The notes below the pieces were generated by a model. The model did no database searches. It had not been told where the DNA came from and saw nothing but the letters and a program-made list of their open reading frames with translations. A program made the position numbers and the translations under genes. A stretch of DNA of 64,000 bases from Rhineura floridana (taxonomy: Eukaryota; Chordata; Lepidosauria; Squamata; Rhineuridae): contig NC_084493.1 in the NCBI RefSeq assembly GCF_030035675.1, positions 20,685,822 to 20,749,821 of the forward strand. Direction: 5' to 3'. Positions 10,654 to 19,829 of this stretch are shown here, piece after piece. Numbering within the stretch: position 1 is the stretch's first letter; each line of letters starts with the position of its first letter.

Positions 10654-12018
10654 TCATGGTCCCGCGCCGTATAAGGCTTTATAGGTAAGTACCAACACTT
10701 TGAATCTGGCCCAGAAGCATATTGGAAGCCAGTGCAAACGGGCTAGCACAGGTGTTATATGCTCAGACCGCGTAGTTCTTGTTAGCAGTCTGGCCGCCGC
10801 ATTTTGCACTAGCTGTAGCTTCCGAATCGTCTTCAAAGGTAGCCCTACGTAAAGCGCATTGCAGTAGTCCAGACGCGAGGTTACCATAGCATGTACCACT
10901 GATGTGAGGTCCTCCTTACTCAGATAGGGACGTAGCTGGGCTACCAACCGAAGTTGGTAGAATGCATTCCAGGCCACCGAGGCTACATGAGCCTCAAGTG
11001 TGAGGGAAGAGTCTAAGATGACTCCCAGACTACGCACCTGTTCCTTTAGGGGGAGTGTAACCCCATCCAGGACAGGGTATATATCCACCATCCGATCAGA
11101 GAAACCATCCACCAACAGCATCTCAGTCTTGTCAGGATTGAGTCTCAGTTTGTTAGTTCTCATCCAGTCCATTGTCGCAGCCAGGCAACGGTTCAGCACG
11201 TCGACTGCCTCACCTGAAGAAGATGTAAAGGAGAAGTAGAGCTGCGTGTCATCAGCATACTGATGACAACGCACTCCAAAACTCCTGATGACCACCCCCA
11301 GCGGCTTCATATAAATATTAAAAAGCATGGGAGACAGAACCGAACCCTGCGGGACCCCACATTGGAGAACCCACGGTGTCGAGCAATGTTCCCCAAGCAC
11401 TATCTTCTGGAGACGACCCACTAAGTAAGAGCGGAACCACTGCCAAGCAGTGCCTCCAACTCCCAACTCCGCAAGCCTCTCCAGAAGGATACCATGGTCG
11501 ATGGTATCAAAAGCCGCTGAGGGGTCAAGGAGAATCAACAGAGTTACACTCCCTCTGTCTCTCTCCCAACATAGGTCATCAAACAGGGCGACCAAGGCAG
11601 TCTCAGTGCCAAAACCAGGCCTGAACCCCGATTGAAATGGATCTAGATAATCGGTTTCATCCAATAGCGCCTGGAGCTGGTCAGCAACCATACATTCCAG
11701 GATCTTGCCCAGGAACGGAACATTGGCTACTGGTCTGTAGCTGCTGAAATCCTCTGGGTCCAAGGAAGGTTTTTTCAGGAGTGGTCTCACTGCCGCCTCT
11801 TTCAGACAGCCAGGGACCACTCCCTCTCGTAAAGAGGCATTAATCACTTCCTTGGCCCAGCCAACTGTTCCTTCCTTGCTAGTTTTAATTAGCCAAGAGG
11901 GGCAAGGATCCAGTACCGAAGTGGTCGCACGAACCTGTCCAAGCACCTTGTCCACGTCCTCGAACTGAACCAACTGAAACTCATCCAACAAAACATGACA
12001 AGACTGTGCTCCGGACAC
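10654..12018 (-). pseudogene. L2 reverse transcriptase ORF
   Basis: 454-residue open frame. The RT fingers and palm motifs include YRPVANVPFLGKILE, SGFRPGFGTETAL, FDTIDHG, the catalytic YADDTQLYF and the C-terminal LDYCNALYVGLP and LHWLPICF segments. The frame stops a little short of the L2 3' UTR compared with the copy at 26171-27462, which continues through the FRRQVKTYLFAQAF end. Its upstream partner (endonuclease) is at 12092-12853 in another frame. Confidence 0.85.
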
Positions 12019-12091
12019 CTCAGTAGGATTAACTGCTATTAAATAGGAGTCTAAGTCCCGGCGAATGCATGAGATCTTATGCTGGAAGTGT

Positions 12092-12853
12092 TCAGCAAAA
12101 TTTATTACATCGAGCTACCGATGTATCTGCCGTATCTTGTAGGCCTGAATGGAGTAGGCCACAAACCACTTTAAAAAGCTCCCGTGGGCGTGAGAGAGAT
12201 GACTGAATAGTGGTGGCGAAATGTTGTTTTTTTGCCGCCCTCACCGCTCCTACATAGAGCTTAGTAGAAGCACGAACCAGCTCATAATTGCATTCGTCGG
12301 GAGTTCGTCTCCATCTCCGCTCAAGCCGCCTCCTGTCTTGTTTCATCGCTCTCAGCTCCGGAGTATACCAAGGAGCTGTATGAGCTCTACATAGGAGAGG
12401 GCGCGCAGGAGCGATCGTGTCAACAGCCCGGGTCATCTCTGTATTCCACAGATCGGCCAGGGCTTCGACAGGAGCGCCAGTCTTATCAGCCGGAAAAACC
12501 CCCAGAGCCTTTTGAAAACCTTCAGAATTCATTAGTCTCCGGGGGCGGACCAATTTAATAGGTCCCCCACCCTTGCAGAGGGAAAAGGCTACTGAAAGTC
12601 TAAACTTCAGCAAGCAATGATCTGTCCATGACAACGGGAGAGATGTAAAACTCCCCACATCCAGATCACTATCCCCATGTCCGGTAGCAAAGACCAGGTC
12701 AAGAGTATGCCCCGATGTATGTGTTGGGCCACTAACATATTGAGACAGCCCCATGGTTGTCATGGCGGCCATGAAGTCCTGAGCTGCGCCAGACAAAGTA
12801 GCCTCAGCATGAATGTTGAGATCTCCCAGTACTAATAGTCTGGGGGATCTCAA
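12092..12853 (-). pseudogene. L2 endonuclease C-terminal part and linker
   Basis: 253-residue open frame. It begins inside the exonuclease-endonuclease-phosphatase fold: LLVLGDLNIHAEA holds the GDxN motif, and SGHTLDLVFA and WTDHCLLKF hold the later catalytic Asp and His positions. A basic linker follows (TPELRAMKQDRRRLERRWRR). The 5' part of the domain is absent because the element is truncated at 12855. Confidence 0.8.
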
Positions 12854-12858
12854 CAGAT

Positions 12859-14864
12859 AAACAAGCAGCTTTGATCTTTTTAGATGCTGAGAAAGCGTTT
12901 GATAATTTGAATTGGAAATTTATGTTTAAGGTCCTGGAGCAAATGGATTTTGGAGATAATTTTATTAAATGGATTAGATCGATTTATACATCTCAGAAGG
13001 CACAGATAATTGTCAACGGGGGCTTAACGGATTCATGTGAAATACAAAAGGGTACAAGACAGGGATGTCCGTTATCTCCCCTTTTATTTATCTTGGTCTT
13101 AGAAGTGCTGCTTAGAGATATAAGGCAAGATAAAAGGATTTCAGGATTAAAGATAAAAAAAGAAGTATATAAACTGAGAGCATTTGCTGATGACTTGATG
13201 ATTGTATTAGAAAATCCTTTGGAAGGAATTCATGTATTGATGGATAAATTAAAAGAATTTGGACCGTTAGCAGGATTTAAGATTAATAATCAAAAAACAA
13301 AGATGTTGGTGAAAAATTTATCTCTAAGGGAACAAAAAGAGTTAATGGACAAGACAGATTTCACAATAGAGAAAAAGTTGAAATATCTAGATATTATTAT
13401 GACAAATAAAAATTCAAAGTTGTTTCATAATAATTATGAAAAATTATGGACAGAGATTAAGAAAGATATGTCAAGATGGGATAAACTACAGTTGTCATTA
13501 ATGGGTAGAATATCTGTGATAAAAATGAATGTATTACCGAGAATGATGTTTTTGTTTCAAACAATACCTGTAATATCCTCTGATTTACCTTTTAAACAAT
13601 GGCAAAAATATATTTCTAAATTTGTATGGCAGGGGAAAAAACCAAGAGTTAAATTTAAACTATTACAAGATTCCAAAGAAAGAGGAGGATTGGGACTACC
13701 AAATCTGAGACTTTATTTTGCTGCTTGTTGTTTGGTCTGGATAAAAGAATGGATTTTACTGAGGAACAAAAGACTATTGGATTTGGAGGGCCACAACCTG
13801 AAGTGGGGATGGCATGGATATCTATGGTATGACAAAGTAAAAGTTAATGTGGACTTTAATAATCATTTTATAAGACGTCCTTTGTTGAAAATATGGAATA
13901 GATATAAATCAAGGTTTTCTTCCAAAATACCATTATGTGTCTCAAGTCAAGAAGCGTTCTATAGAAGAGAAATGGCTGGAAAAGAGAAATGGTTAACTTA
14001 TCAAGAACTATTAGAAAATGCGCATGGAGAATATATACTGAAACAGAGAGAACAACTAATAAAGGAAGGATATAGTTCTCAATGGTTTGCCTATTTACAA
14101 TTGTTGGAAAGATATAAAATGGATAAGAAAATGTATGGTTTTGAAATAAGTAAATCTGATTTTGAAATATGTCTGTGTACAAATGATGAATGTATAATTG
14201 CGAAAATGTATAAACTTTTGTTAAAAATGGAAATGGAAGAAGAACAAGTAAAAGAGTGTATGGTAAAATGGGCAAAAAAAATTGGTTATAACATACAAAT
14301 GGATCAATGGGAAAATATGTGGAAAAAAGGATTGAAATTTACATTATGTTACAATCTTAAAGAAAATTTTTATAAAATGATGTATCGTTGGTACATGACT
14401 CCAGAAAAGTTGTCAAAAATGTATAGCAATGTTCCTAATGTTTGTTGGAAATGTAAACACCAAGAAGGATCATTTTATCATATGTGGTGGTTGTGTAAAC
14501 AGGCGAAATCATTTTGGGCACAGATAGGTAGGATGATGCAAAAAATTCTAAAGATAAATATTCAATTAAAGCCAGAATTTTTTGGGGGGGTTTTATGGAT
14601 AAACAAATAGAAAAGAAATATGGAAGAATAATATTATATATGATTACGGCAGCAAGATTATTATATGCACAAAAGTGGAAAATGGAATCAACACCAACAA
14701 TGGAAGAATGGTTATTGAAATTAATGGACTTAGTAGAGATGGATAAATTGACATGCTTACTTAGAGAAAAATCGATAGATAAATTTCTTAAGAAATGGAA
14801 GCCTCTCTTAGACTTTTTGCTGAAAGATCAAAATGAAATGATGATAATGGGATTTGACGATTAA
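12859..14864 (+). pseudogene. L1 ORF2 reverse transcriptase (right part) and C-terminal region
   Basis: It continues the L1 RT started at 9968. Motifs in order are LDAEKAFDNLNW, KGTRQGCPLSPLLFILVLEV, AFADDLMIV, GFKINNQKTKM and KYLDI. The middle and C-terminal region includes WQGKKPRVKF, GGLGLPNLRLY and a cysteine/histidine-containing segment around VCWKCKHQEGSFYHMWW. The frame shifts at the G-run near 14585, so the last approximately 90 residues lie in a second frame (14595-14864). A stretch of about 650 codons with only this one break suggests modest age. Confidence 0.88.
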
Positions 14865-15051
14865 TTAAGATAGCCTATGGAGAAAAGTGATCTTGTATGT
14901 ATTAAGGGACAGGTTTGATATATATTATATACTTATAGCTGATCTGCGACAAATCGGAAGTCAAGATTTTTATTGTACTATTATGTTTTTGTTTTTTAAC
15001 TTTGTTTTGTTTTGTTTTCTGAAATGTTGAATAAAAATTATTTAAAAAAAA

Positions 15052-15237
15052 AATTCTGACTTATGGCAACCCTATGAATAGAGTTTTCATGGTAAGCAGT
15101 ATTCAGAGGGGGTTTACCTCTGAGGATGAGAGGCAGTGACTGGCCCAAGGTCACCCAGTGAGCTTCATGGCTATGTGGGGATTCGAACCCTGGTCTCCCA
15201 GGTCATAGTCCAGCACTCTAACCACTACGCCGCACGT
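15052..15237 (-). repeat. tRNA-derived SINE, right part
   Basis: It contains GGGATTCGAACCCTGGTCTC, the reverse of a tRNA B-box-like promoter, and TAACCACTAC at the tRNA-like head. With 9941-9967 it makes one SINE in minus orientation. The related copy at 33519-33692 gives the uninterrupted arrangement. Confidence 0.85.
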
Positions 15238-15257
15238 ACATTACTTATATATACATA

Positions 15258-15365
15258 TACTCCTATCTTCTGATGCTGTGATTTTAAGTTGGTTTTAATT
15301 GTTTTTGATGATGTATTTTAAACTTTTGTTCAGAGTGAAGGGTGGGTAATAAATTTCAATAACAA
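15258..15365 (+). repeat. Short LINE 3' end
   Basis: GTTGGTTTTAATTG..GTAATAAATTTCAATAAC resembles LINE 3' UTR tails elsewhere in the window. No coding sequence is present. Confidence 0.4.
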
Positions 15366-15970
15366 CACTTTAATTAAAATTCATTGATCAGGCGCCTATT
15401 CCCTGGATATTCAGCCATCAGATATGACTTGCATGAAATTAACTGACATGAAGACCTTCCATCTCTGTGGGCACAATCCAACAAAGACTTCAGTATAGTT
15501 GGCCACATGGTTTTTTAATGGATTCATTAATATCCCAGTTTTGCAAACAGGGAAGTGAAGCTGATTGATCATGAAATCTCTGGGGCTACATCAGTGATGT
15601 GATGCATGGCTTTGAAACCACAAGTCCTGGTCAAAAAGCAGCACAACAGATAACACCACAGTGGCTCTTGTGCCCTTCATGGGACAATTAACTATTTGTT
15701 AACAGTAGCAACAGTGACTGGAAAGCCTCTGTGAAGAAGTATGTTTTATCAACCCTCAGAACACCATTCCTATAGGTGCCGATCATATTTCTATGGAAGG
15801 TTATTTATTCCACAGTATAGGGGCCACTGCAGAGAAAGCCCTCCCTCAAATCACCACAAGACATATCTCTGCTGAGTGTGGTACAACTAGAAGGACCTCC
15901 TCCAACCACCTCAGTGAACGGGCTGGATTGTATGCAAAGAGGTACTTTTTCAGGTAGACTGCTCCTAAGC

Positions 15971-16375
15971 CAGGGGTTCCTAAACTGTGGTCCATGGACC
16001 ACAGGTGGTCCATGAGCTCCATTTAGGTGGTCCACGGCATGTCCACATTAAACAGTAATACTGATTTTTAATTGTATTTTTATTTCTTCTTTTATGTCCT
16101 ATATTGCATTTTATTGTGTTATAATTCAAACTGAAATACAATTCAAACTGTTAGTTATACAATAAAATATAAATTAAAGAAGCATTTTATTGTATTACAA
16201 TTTGAATTCTATGGAATGCAAATTGTAATGCAATTAAAATACAATTAAAAATCATACAGCATTTGGCACAGCACTTTACAATTGCTAGAACAGACAGAAA
16301 AATAATTAAGTGGTCTGCGAAGACCATCAGTAAGTTTCATGTGACCCATGGGGAAAAAAAGGTTGGAAACTAATG
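15971..16375. mobile_element. hAT-like non-autonomous element (CAGGGGTTCC type), copy 1
   Basis: 405 bp with hAT-like ends (CAGGGGTTCCTAAACT at the left, AGGTTGGAAACTAATG at the right). It is flanked by a perfect 8-bp target-site duplication TCCTAAGC (15963-15970 and 16376-16383). The inside is AT-rich and non-coding. A second copy is at 55158-55636. Confidence 0.9.
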
Positions 16376-16512
16376 TCCTAAGCTGCTCAGGGCATTGTAA
16401 GTTAGCAACAAAACCTTAAACTTGACACAGTAGCAAATAGACAGCCAGTCCAATTCCTTCAGCACAGGTGTCACATGTGCATGGCACAATGCACCACTGA
16501 GCAGCTTAGGCT

Positions 16513-16757
16513 GTAAGCACACTAGTCACTTACAGCAAAGTGTTTCCATTGGCGATGCCTGGAGGGGAAATGGATTGATCTGCCGATCAGTTGCGAAATC
16601 TCTTTGAAGCGAATTAAAAAACAAACCCACACTCAAGCTGATCTGACCAGGTTTTAACAGTAAAAAGGGGTGGGGGGTTGACTACCATTGTGTGCCCCCA
16701 TTTTCAGAAAAGAGAGGTGGAGGTGCACTGGAACCAGCAGAACAGTGTGTCTTCACC
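16513..16757. mobile_element. hAT-like MITE (GTAAGCACAC type), copy 1
   Basis: 245 bp flanked by a perfect 8-bp duplication CTTAGGCT (16505-16512 and 16758-16765). Left end GTAAGCACAC, right end GTGTGTCTTCACC. An inverted relative lies at about 28200-28445 (shared CAAAGAGATTTC, GGGGAAAYGG and AACCAGCAGAACAG text). Non-coding. Confidence 0.85.
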
Positions 16758-16835
16758 CTTAGGCTCCACATTTTGCACTAGCTACAGCATTTGAATCAAC
16801 TTGCATCCTGATGCTATTCTCAAAACACAGCTACA

Positions 16836-17800
16836 CTAAAATCCTGGATACCTGAATTGTTTTCTGTGGGGCAGCAATCACTTCACCAGGGAAGACCAGC
16901 AGAAAAGGTTTAAAACGAAACCAAGAAGTGTTTTTCTTTGACAATGGGTGTTTCATTCTAGCCTTGTCTTTGTCTAACTGGCTAGATCTGCTTTCGTAAA
17001 TATAAATCATTGCTCTGACATTCATAGTGGTTTCTTACACAAGTGAGGAAAATAGCGCCTACATATTTTGTCCCATATCTTGGGTTGTACAAGTGCAATG
17101 AACTTTTTTTTTTAAAGAAAAGAAAAAGAAAGCTGGGAATCTGGAGAATATGACTCATCTTGGGGGCGGGAACTGCCCTGCCATCAATGCCAGACTATAG
17201 GTGTGCACGTCTCTCACCACTGTGCTTGGTTCACATGCAACTCTCTCTCCGCCCCCCCAACACACACACAACAATAATCAAAGTACACTGTCAACCTTGC
17301 TGTGGCTTCTAGTCATTATTGTAAAACAGACACTTATAATAATAATAAACAAAGTTATAATTTTGGGTCTTTGTGAGATTGAGTGTATGTTTGGCAAAAA
17401 ATGGGAGTAGATATATTGGGAGTATAGAGTGAAAAAATATAATGGGTGAAATGCATGGGTTTTATGTGCATGTAGGTGTTTTAAATTAGGATTGGATATT
17501 TTATTACTTGAGGTATGTTATTTTGAGTGTGTGTATTTGAATATTGAGCTTGTGTATGTTGATATAGTTTGTAGTCTAATACTACAAATTGACAATGATG
17601 ATGGCTGATCAAAACAGCTTGAAGCAATGACTAGTCCAATCATGTATAGGATTGGAGAGAAAAGCTTCCAACTTCCCCCAAAATCTCTTGTTAGAACCTA
17701 GACCCCAGCATAAGTTCCTGTTTCAGGATTTGGCTTGCATTATCTGAGTCTGCATTCTATCTTTTCTGATTTCACTTGAAAGAATATGATAATCTGCAAA
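16836..17800. other. Unassigned stretch
   Basis: No recognised exon or element. It includes a short CCCCCCAACACACACACA microsatellite patch near 17253 and AT-rich sequence. A 64-codon minus-strand frame (17025-16831) has no known family; see the rejected list. Confidence 0.35.
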
Positions 17801-17802
17801 CA

Positions 17803-17990
17803 TGGTGTGTAATAGTTAAGGTGTTGGACTATGACTTGGGAGATCAGGGTTCAAATCTCCATTGGGCCAGTTACTGACTCAGCCTAACCTACCTCACAAG
17901 GTTGTTGTGAGGATAAAATGGGGAAATCATGTATACCACCTTGAGCTCCTTGGAGGAAAGGTGGGATATATATGTAATAAATAAATAAAT
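17803..17990 (+). repeat. tRNA-derived SINE, + strand
   Basis: A tRNA-like head (GTTAAGGTGTTGGACTATGA, B-box-like GGGTTCAAATC) is followed by CAGCCTAACCTACCTCACAA, the TACCACCTTGAGCTCCTTGG core and an AATAAATAAATAAAT tail. This structure is typical of squamate SINEs. The same family is at 49497-49690. Confidence 0.85.
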
Positions 17991-19030
17991 ATTCCCACCC
18001 AACAACATCCTTTTCTTCCCAAATTATTTTTTGCTTTCTTGCTCTTTATATTCTGCCTAATGATGATTTGAAAGCTTCTGATGACCTGAGAAAATTATTT
18101 CCCTCTTTGTGATCTTTTAGCTGGTCCTAATAAATATATTACCCTACTCAGAGCGTATTGTTACTTTTGTATTTTCCCCCCTCTTAATAAACCAGCTTGA
18201 AGGATTGCCTTTACACATATTATATGCCTACTCCACTGTTTTGATCTGTGGAACTGGCACATTTACAGGGGCCACATAATGTTCATTCTACACTTGCGAG
18301 GAATCAATCTTTCAGGCTGAAAGCACCTATTTTCTGGAACACCTATTAATATAAGGAAAGCAATTTTGTTGTACTGTTTTCAGTGCCTGCCAAAAATTGG
18401 GTTTTTTAAGGAAAGCCCAAGGCATTTTTAAAGTATTCATTGCATGTCCAAATGGACATGCAGTCCTAGCTTTTGGACACCCAGTGGACACAAATGGCTA
18501 CCTGACATTTAATCAATGAACCAAAAACACAAATTCAGATTGGAAGCCACTGAGATACTGACTAGAGGTATGCAGTTTTAGTGAAATTGAATAGAGACAG
18601 TAGACGATAGGGTCACATTAAACAATAATTCTTACAAACCACCAGCCTTTCTGAAAAACAAAATCTGTCTTCCTGTACACTGTGATGACTGGTTGTCTGC
18701 ATCTTCATTCTTTTTTATTTTTATTTTTTAAGAATTCTGCCACGGCAGAGCTTGGATCAGCAGCTTTTTTCTTTTTAACTTATTTACTGCTGGGTGGGCA
18801 GGCTAGTAAGAATTTTGCTAGGCTAGTAGCCTGTGCAAATGCATTTGCAAGCTGTATTCACTCCGTTTGTTTTTGATTTCAACTAATTTAAATTACTTTC
18901 ACCTCAAACTAAATGCCAGGGCTTGAACATGGTAGAGAAGCTTCCACATGGAAGCCATTTGAATGAAAGAATGAACACTCAGTAACAATTTCTTAAAAAC
19001 TACCCTGGGCAAACCTACCCAGGCATGTAA
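17991..19030. other. No gene or clear repeat seen
   Basis: AT-rich intergenic sequence upstream of the B2M promoter. No coding motif or element end is recognised. Confidence 0.35.
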
Positions 19031-19222
19031 TTTTATTATGTATGTATGTTTTTAAACCTATTGATTTTATCTATATTTTGATCATTTTATTATGCCGACT
19101 GTTTTTAACGTCGCTGTTTTTAATGAATATTCTATACTATTTTATTCTACTAAGTGGTTTACATAAACCACGTAAGAGTTTTTATTTATTAAACAGTATA
19201 TAAATCTTACTAAATAAATAAA
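19031..19222 (+). repeat. LINE 3' tail
   Basis: AT-rich 3'-UTR-like text ending AAACAGTATATAAATCTTAC..TAAATAAATAAAA, like other LINE tails in the window. Confidence 0.45.
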
Positions 19223-19499
19223 AAGCCATTTTTCCCATCTTCTATCTTGCTTTTTTCTGACTGTATTGCATAGACACACACTCCTCTCCCACAAACTCTT
19301 AGACCTATCACAAACCGGCTGGACTGTTTTTAAAAACCAATTCTCTGTCACATGTTCTAGACTGGCTTCAGGCCTTTATGTTGTATCAACCTTCTGGCAC
19401 TCTCTAGATCAATTTCAGCGGCGCACACAACCGCCTTGAACCTTCAGCGCCACTTCTCCCGTGACCATTTCTCGGAATTGGCCAGCATTCTAAGCAAGG

Positions 19500-19516
19500 G
19501 AAACTGAAAGGGAAAG
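19500..19516 (+). promoter_or_regulatory. ISRE/IRF-like site upstream of B2M
   Basis: GAAACTGAAAGGGAAAG fits the GAAANNGAAA core bound by IRF factors. It lies about 225-240 bases before the B2M start codon. MHC class I and B2M promoters are known to carry an interferon-stimulated response element, so I infer interferon control. The match is by eye. Confidence 0.7.
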
Positions 19517-19591
19517 CCAGAGAGTGGAAAGAGTGCGCATGTGCTGGAAAGCACCTCTTGGTCTTTCGGCAGACTTGCGAGACGATAACTT

Positions 19592-19613
19592 CCCGGTTAC
19601 TAGTGATGCGACA
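19592..19613 (+). promoter_or_regulatory. X1/X2-like box of the B2M promoter
   Basis: CCCGGTTACTAGTGATG is RFX-site-like (X1) and runs into TGATGCGACA, which resembles the CREB/ATF half site X2. It stands about 15 bases before a reversed CCAAT (Y box). This order is that of the SXY module used by RFX-CREB-NF-Y with NLRC5/CIITA at class I and B2M promoters. An S-box-like element might lie near 19555-19575 but is not clear. Confidence 0.65.
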
Positions 19614-19626
19614 CCCTTACATTATT

Positions 19627-19636
19627 GCGATTGGTC
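19627..19636 (+). promoter_or_regulatory. Y box (reversed CCAAT)
   Basis: GCGATTGGTC contains ATTGG, the NF-Y site in reverse, and follows the X-like box at the short spacing typical of SXY modules. Confidence 0.7.
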
Positions 19637-19741
19637 AGAGAACGACTTTTAGGAGTGAAGCTCCATCTCTGGAGTGGGAGTTCAGCAATCAATTTCTCAG
19701 CGTCGCGTCTTCAGGGCGGACGGCGAGAAGTATCTGTAGCC

Positions 19742-19829
19742 ATGGCCAAGCCGCATTTGCTGTTGTGCGTGGTGTTACTGCTGTTTATCAGCACCCTGGA
19801 AGTTATCAGCACCCTGGAAGCCAGTACAA
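19742..19829 (+). CDS. B2M: B2M coding exon 1 (signal peptide)
   Basis: ATG at 19742 in context GCCATGG, giving MAKPHLLLCVVLLLF and two ISTLE units. The donor is A|GTAAG at 19829/19830 and leaves phase 1. The ATG is the first in a good context after the promoter boxes. Confidence 0.95.

Larger units (their letters stand above)
10233..12855 (-). mobile_element. L2 LINE, 5'-truncated, inserted antisense in the L1
   Basis: On the minus strand it encodes the end of an apurinic-type endonuclease (VLGDLNIHAE, SGHTLDLVF, WTDHCLLKF at 12853-12092) and a reverse transcriptase (FDTIDHGILLERL, GVPQGSVLSPMLF, YADDTQLYF, RLDYCNALYVGLPLK, LHWLPICFWARFKVL at 12018-10654). These motifs are typical of the L2 clade. 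Its 3' tail is the TTTA repeat at 10233-10260. GATAA is duplicated at 10228-10232 and 12856-12860. With the L2 and one duplicate left out, the L1 frame reads through without change, so this L2 is younger than the L1. The two coding stretches are not in one open frame. Confidence 0.92.
9968..15051 (+). mobile_element. L1 LINE, 5'-truncated, interrupted by an L2
   Basis: An L1-clade retrotransposon carrying part of ORF2. Reverse transcriptase motifs are NYRPISLLNNDYK and DQSGFLP before the L2, and LDAEKAFD, TRQGCPLSPLLF and FADDLMIV after it. The C-terminal region runs to about 14.86 kb, followed by a T/G-rich 3' UTR, AATAAAAATT and a poly(A) at about 15042-15051. The target-site duplication AATTCTGA flanks it (9960-9967 and 15052-15059). 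The 5' end is truncated, so ORF1 and the endonuclease are missing. A G8 run near 14583-14590 coincides with a frame change between 12871-14610 and 14595-14864. The insertion is into a SINE. Confidence 0.9.
15716..16835 (-). repeat. Old L2-like LINE 3' fragment, antisense, split twice
   Basis: CCACAGTATAGGGGCCACTG..GAGAAAGCC, AAACTTGACACAGTAGCAAA, CTCCACATTTTGCACTAGCT and AGCATTTGAATC match the order of antisense text in the L2 at 10.4-10.9 kb, but with heavy divergence. Two hAT-like elements (15971-16375 and 16513-16757) interrupt it. Taking out each one with a duplicate of its target restores the L2 text. Confidence 0.75.

Noticed and set aside
13868-14275. 135-codon antisense frame in the L1
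   Set aside because: Shadow of L1 ORF2.
16831-17025. 64-codon minus-strand frame with a possible GTATCC donor
   Set aside because: It resembles no family I know, lies beside an L2 fragment, and has no matching acceptor or partner exon that I can see.
17803-17870. tRNA-like sequence with a B-box
   Set aside because: It is the head of a SINE with a conserved body and AT-rich tail; the same applies at 15170-15235, 33640-33690, 38040-38110 and 49500-49560.
1-19400. Searched for PATL2 or SPG11 exons expected upstream of B2M in mammals
   Set aside because: No recognisable protein segment was found on either strand; they may lie left of the window.
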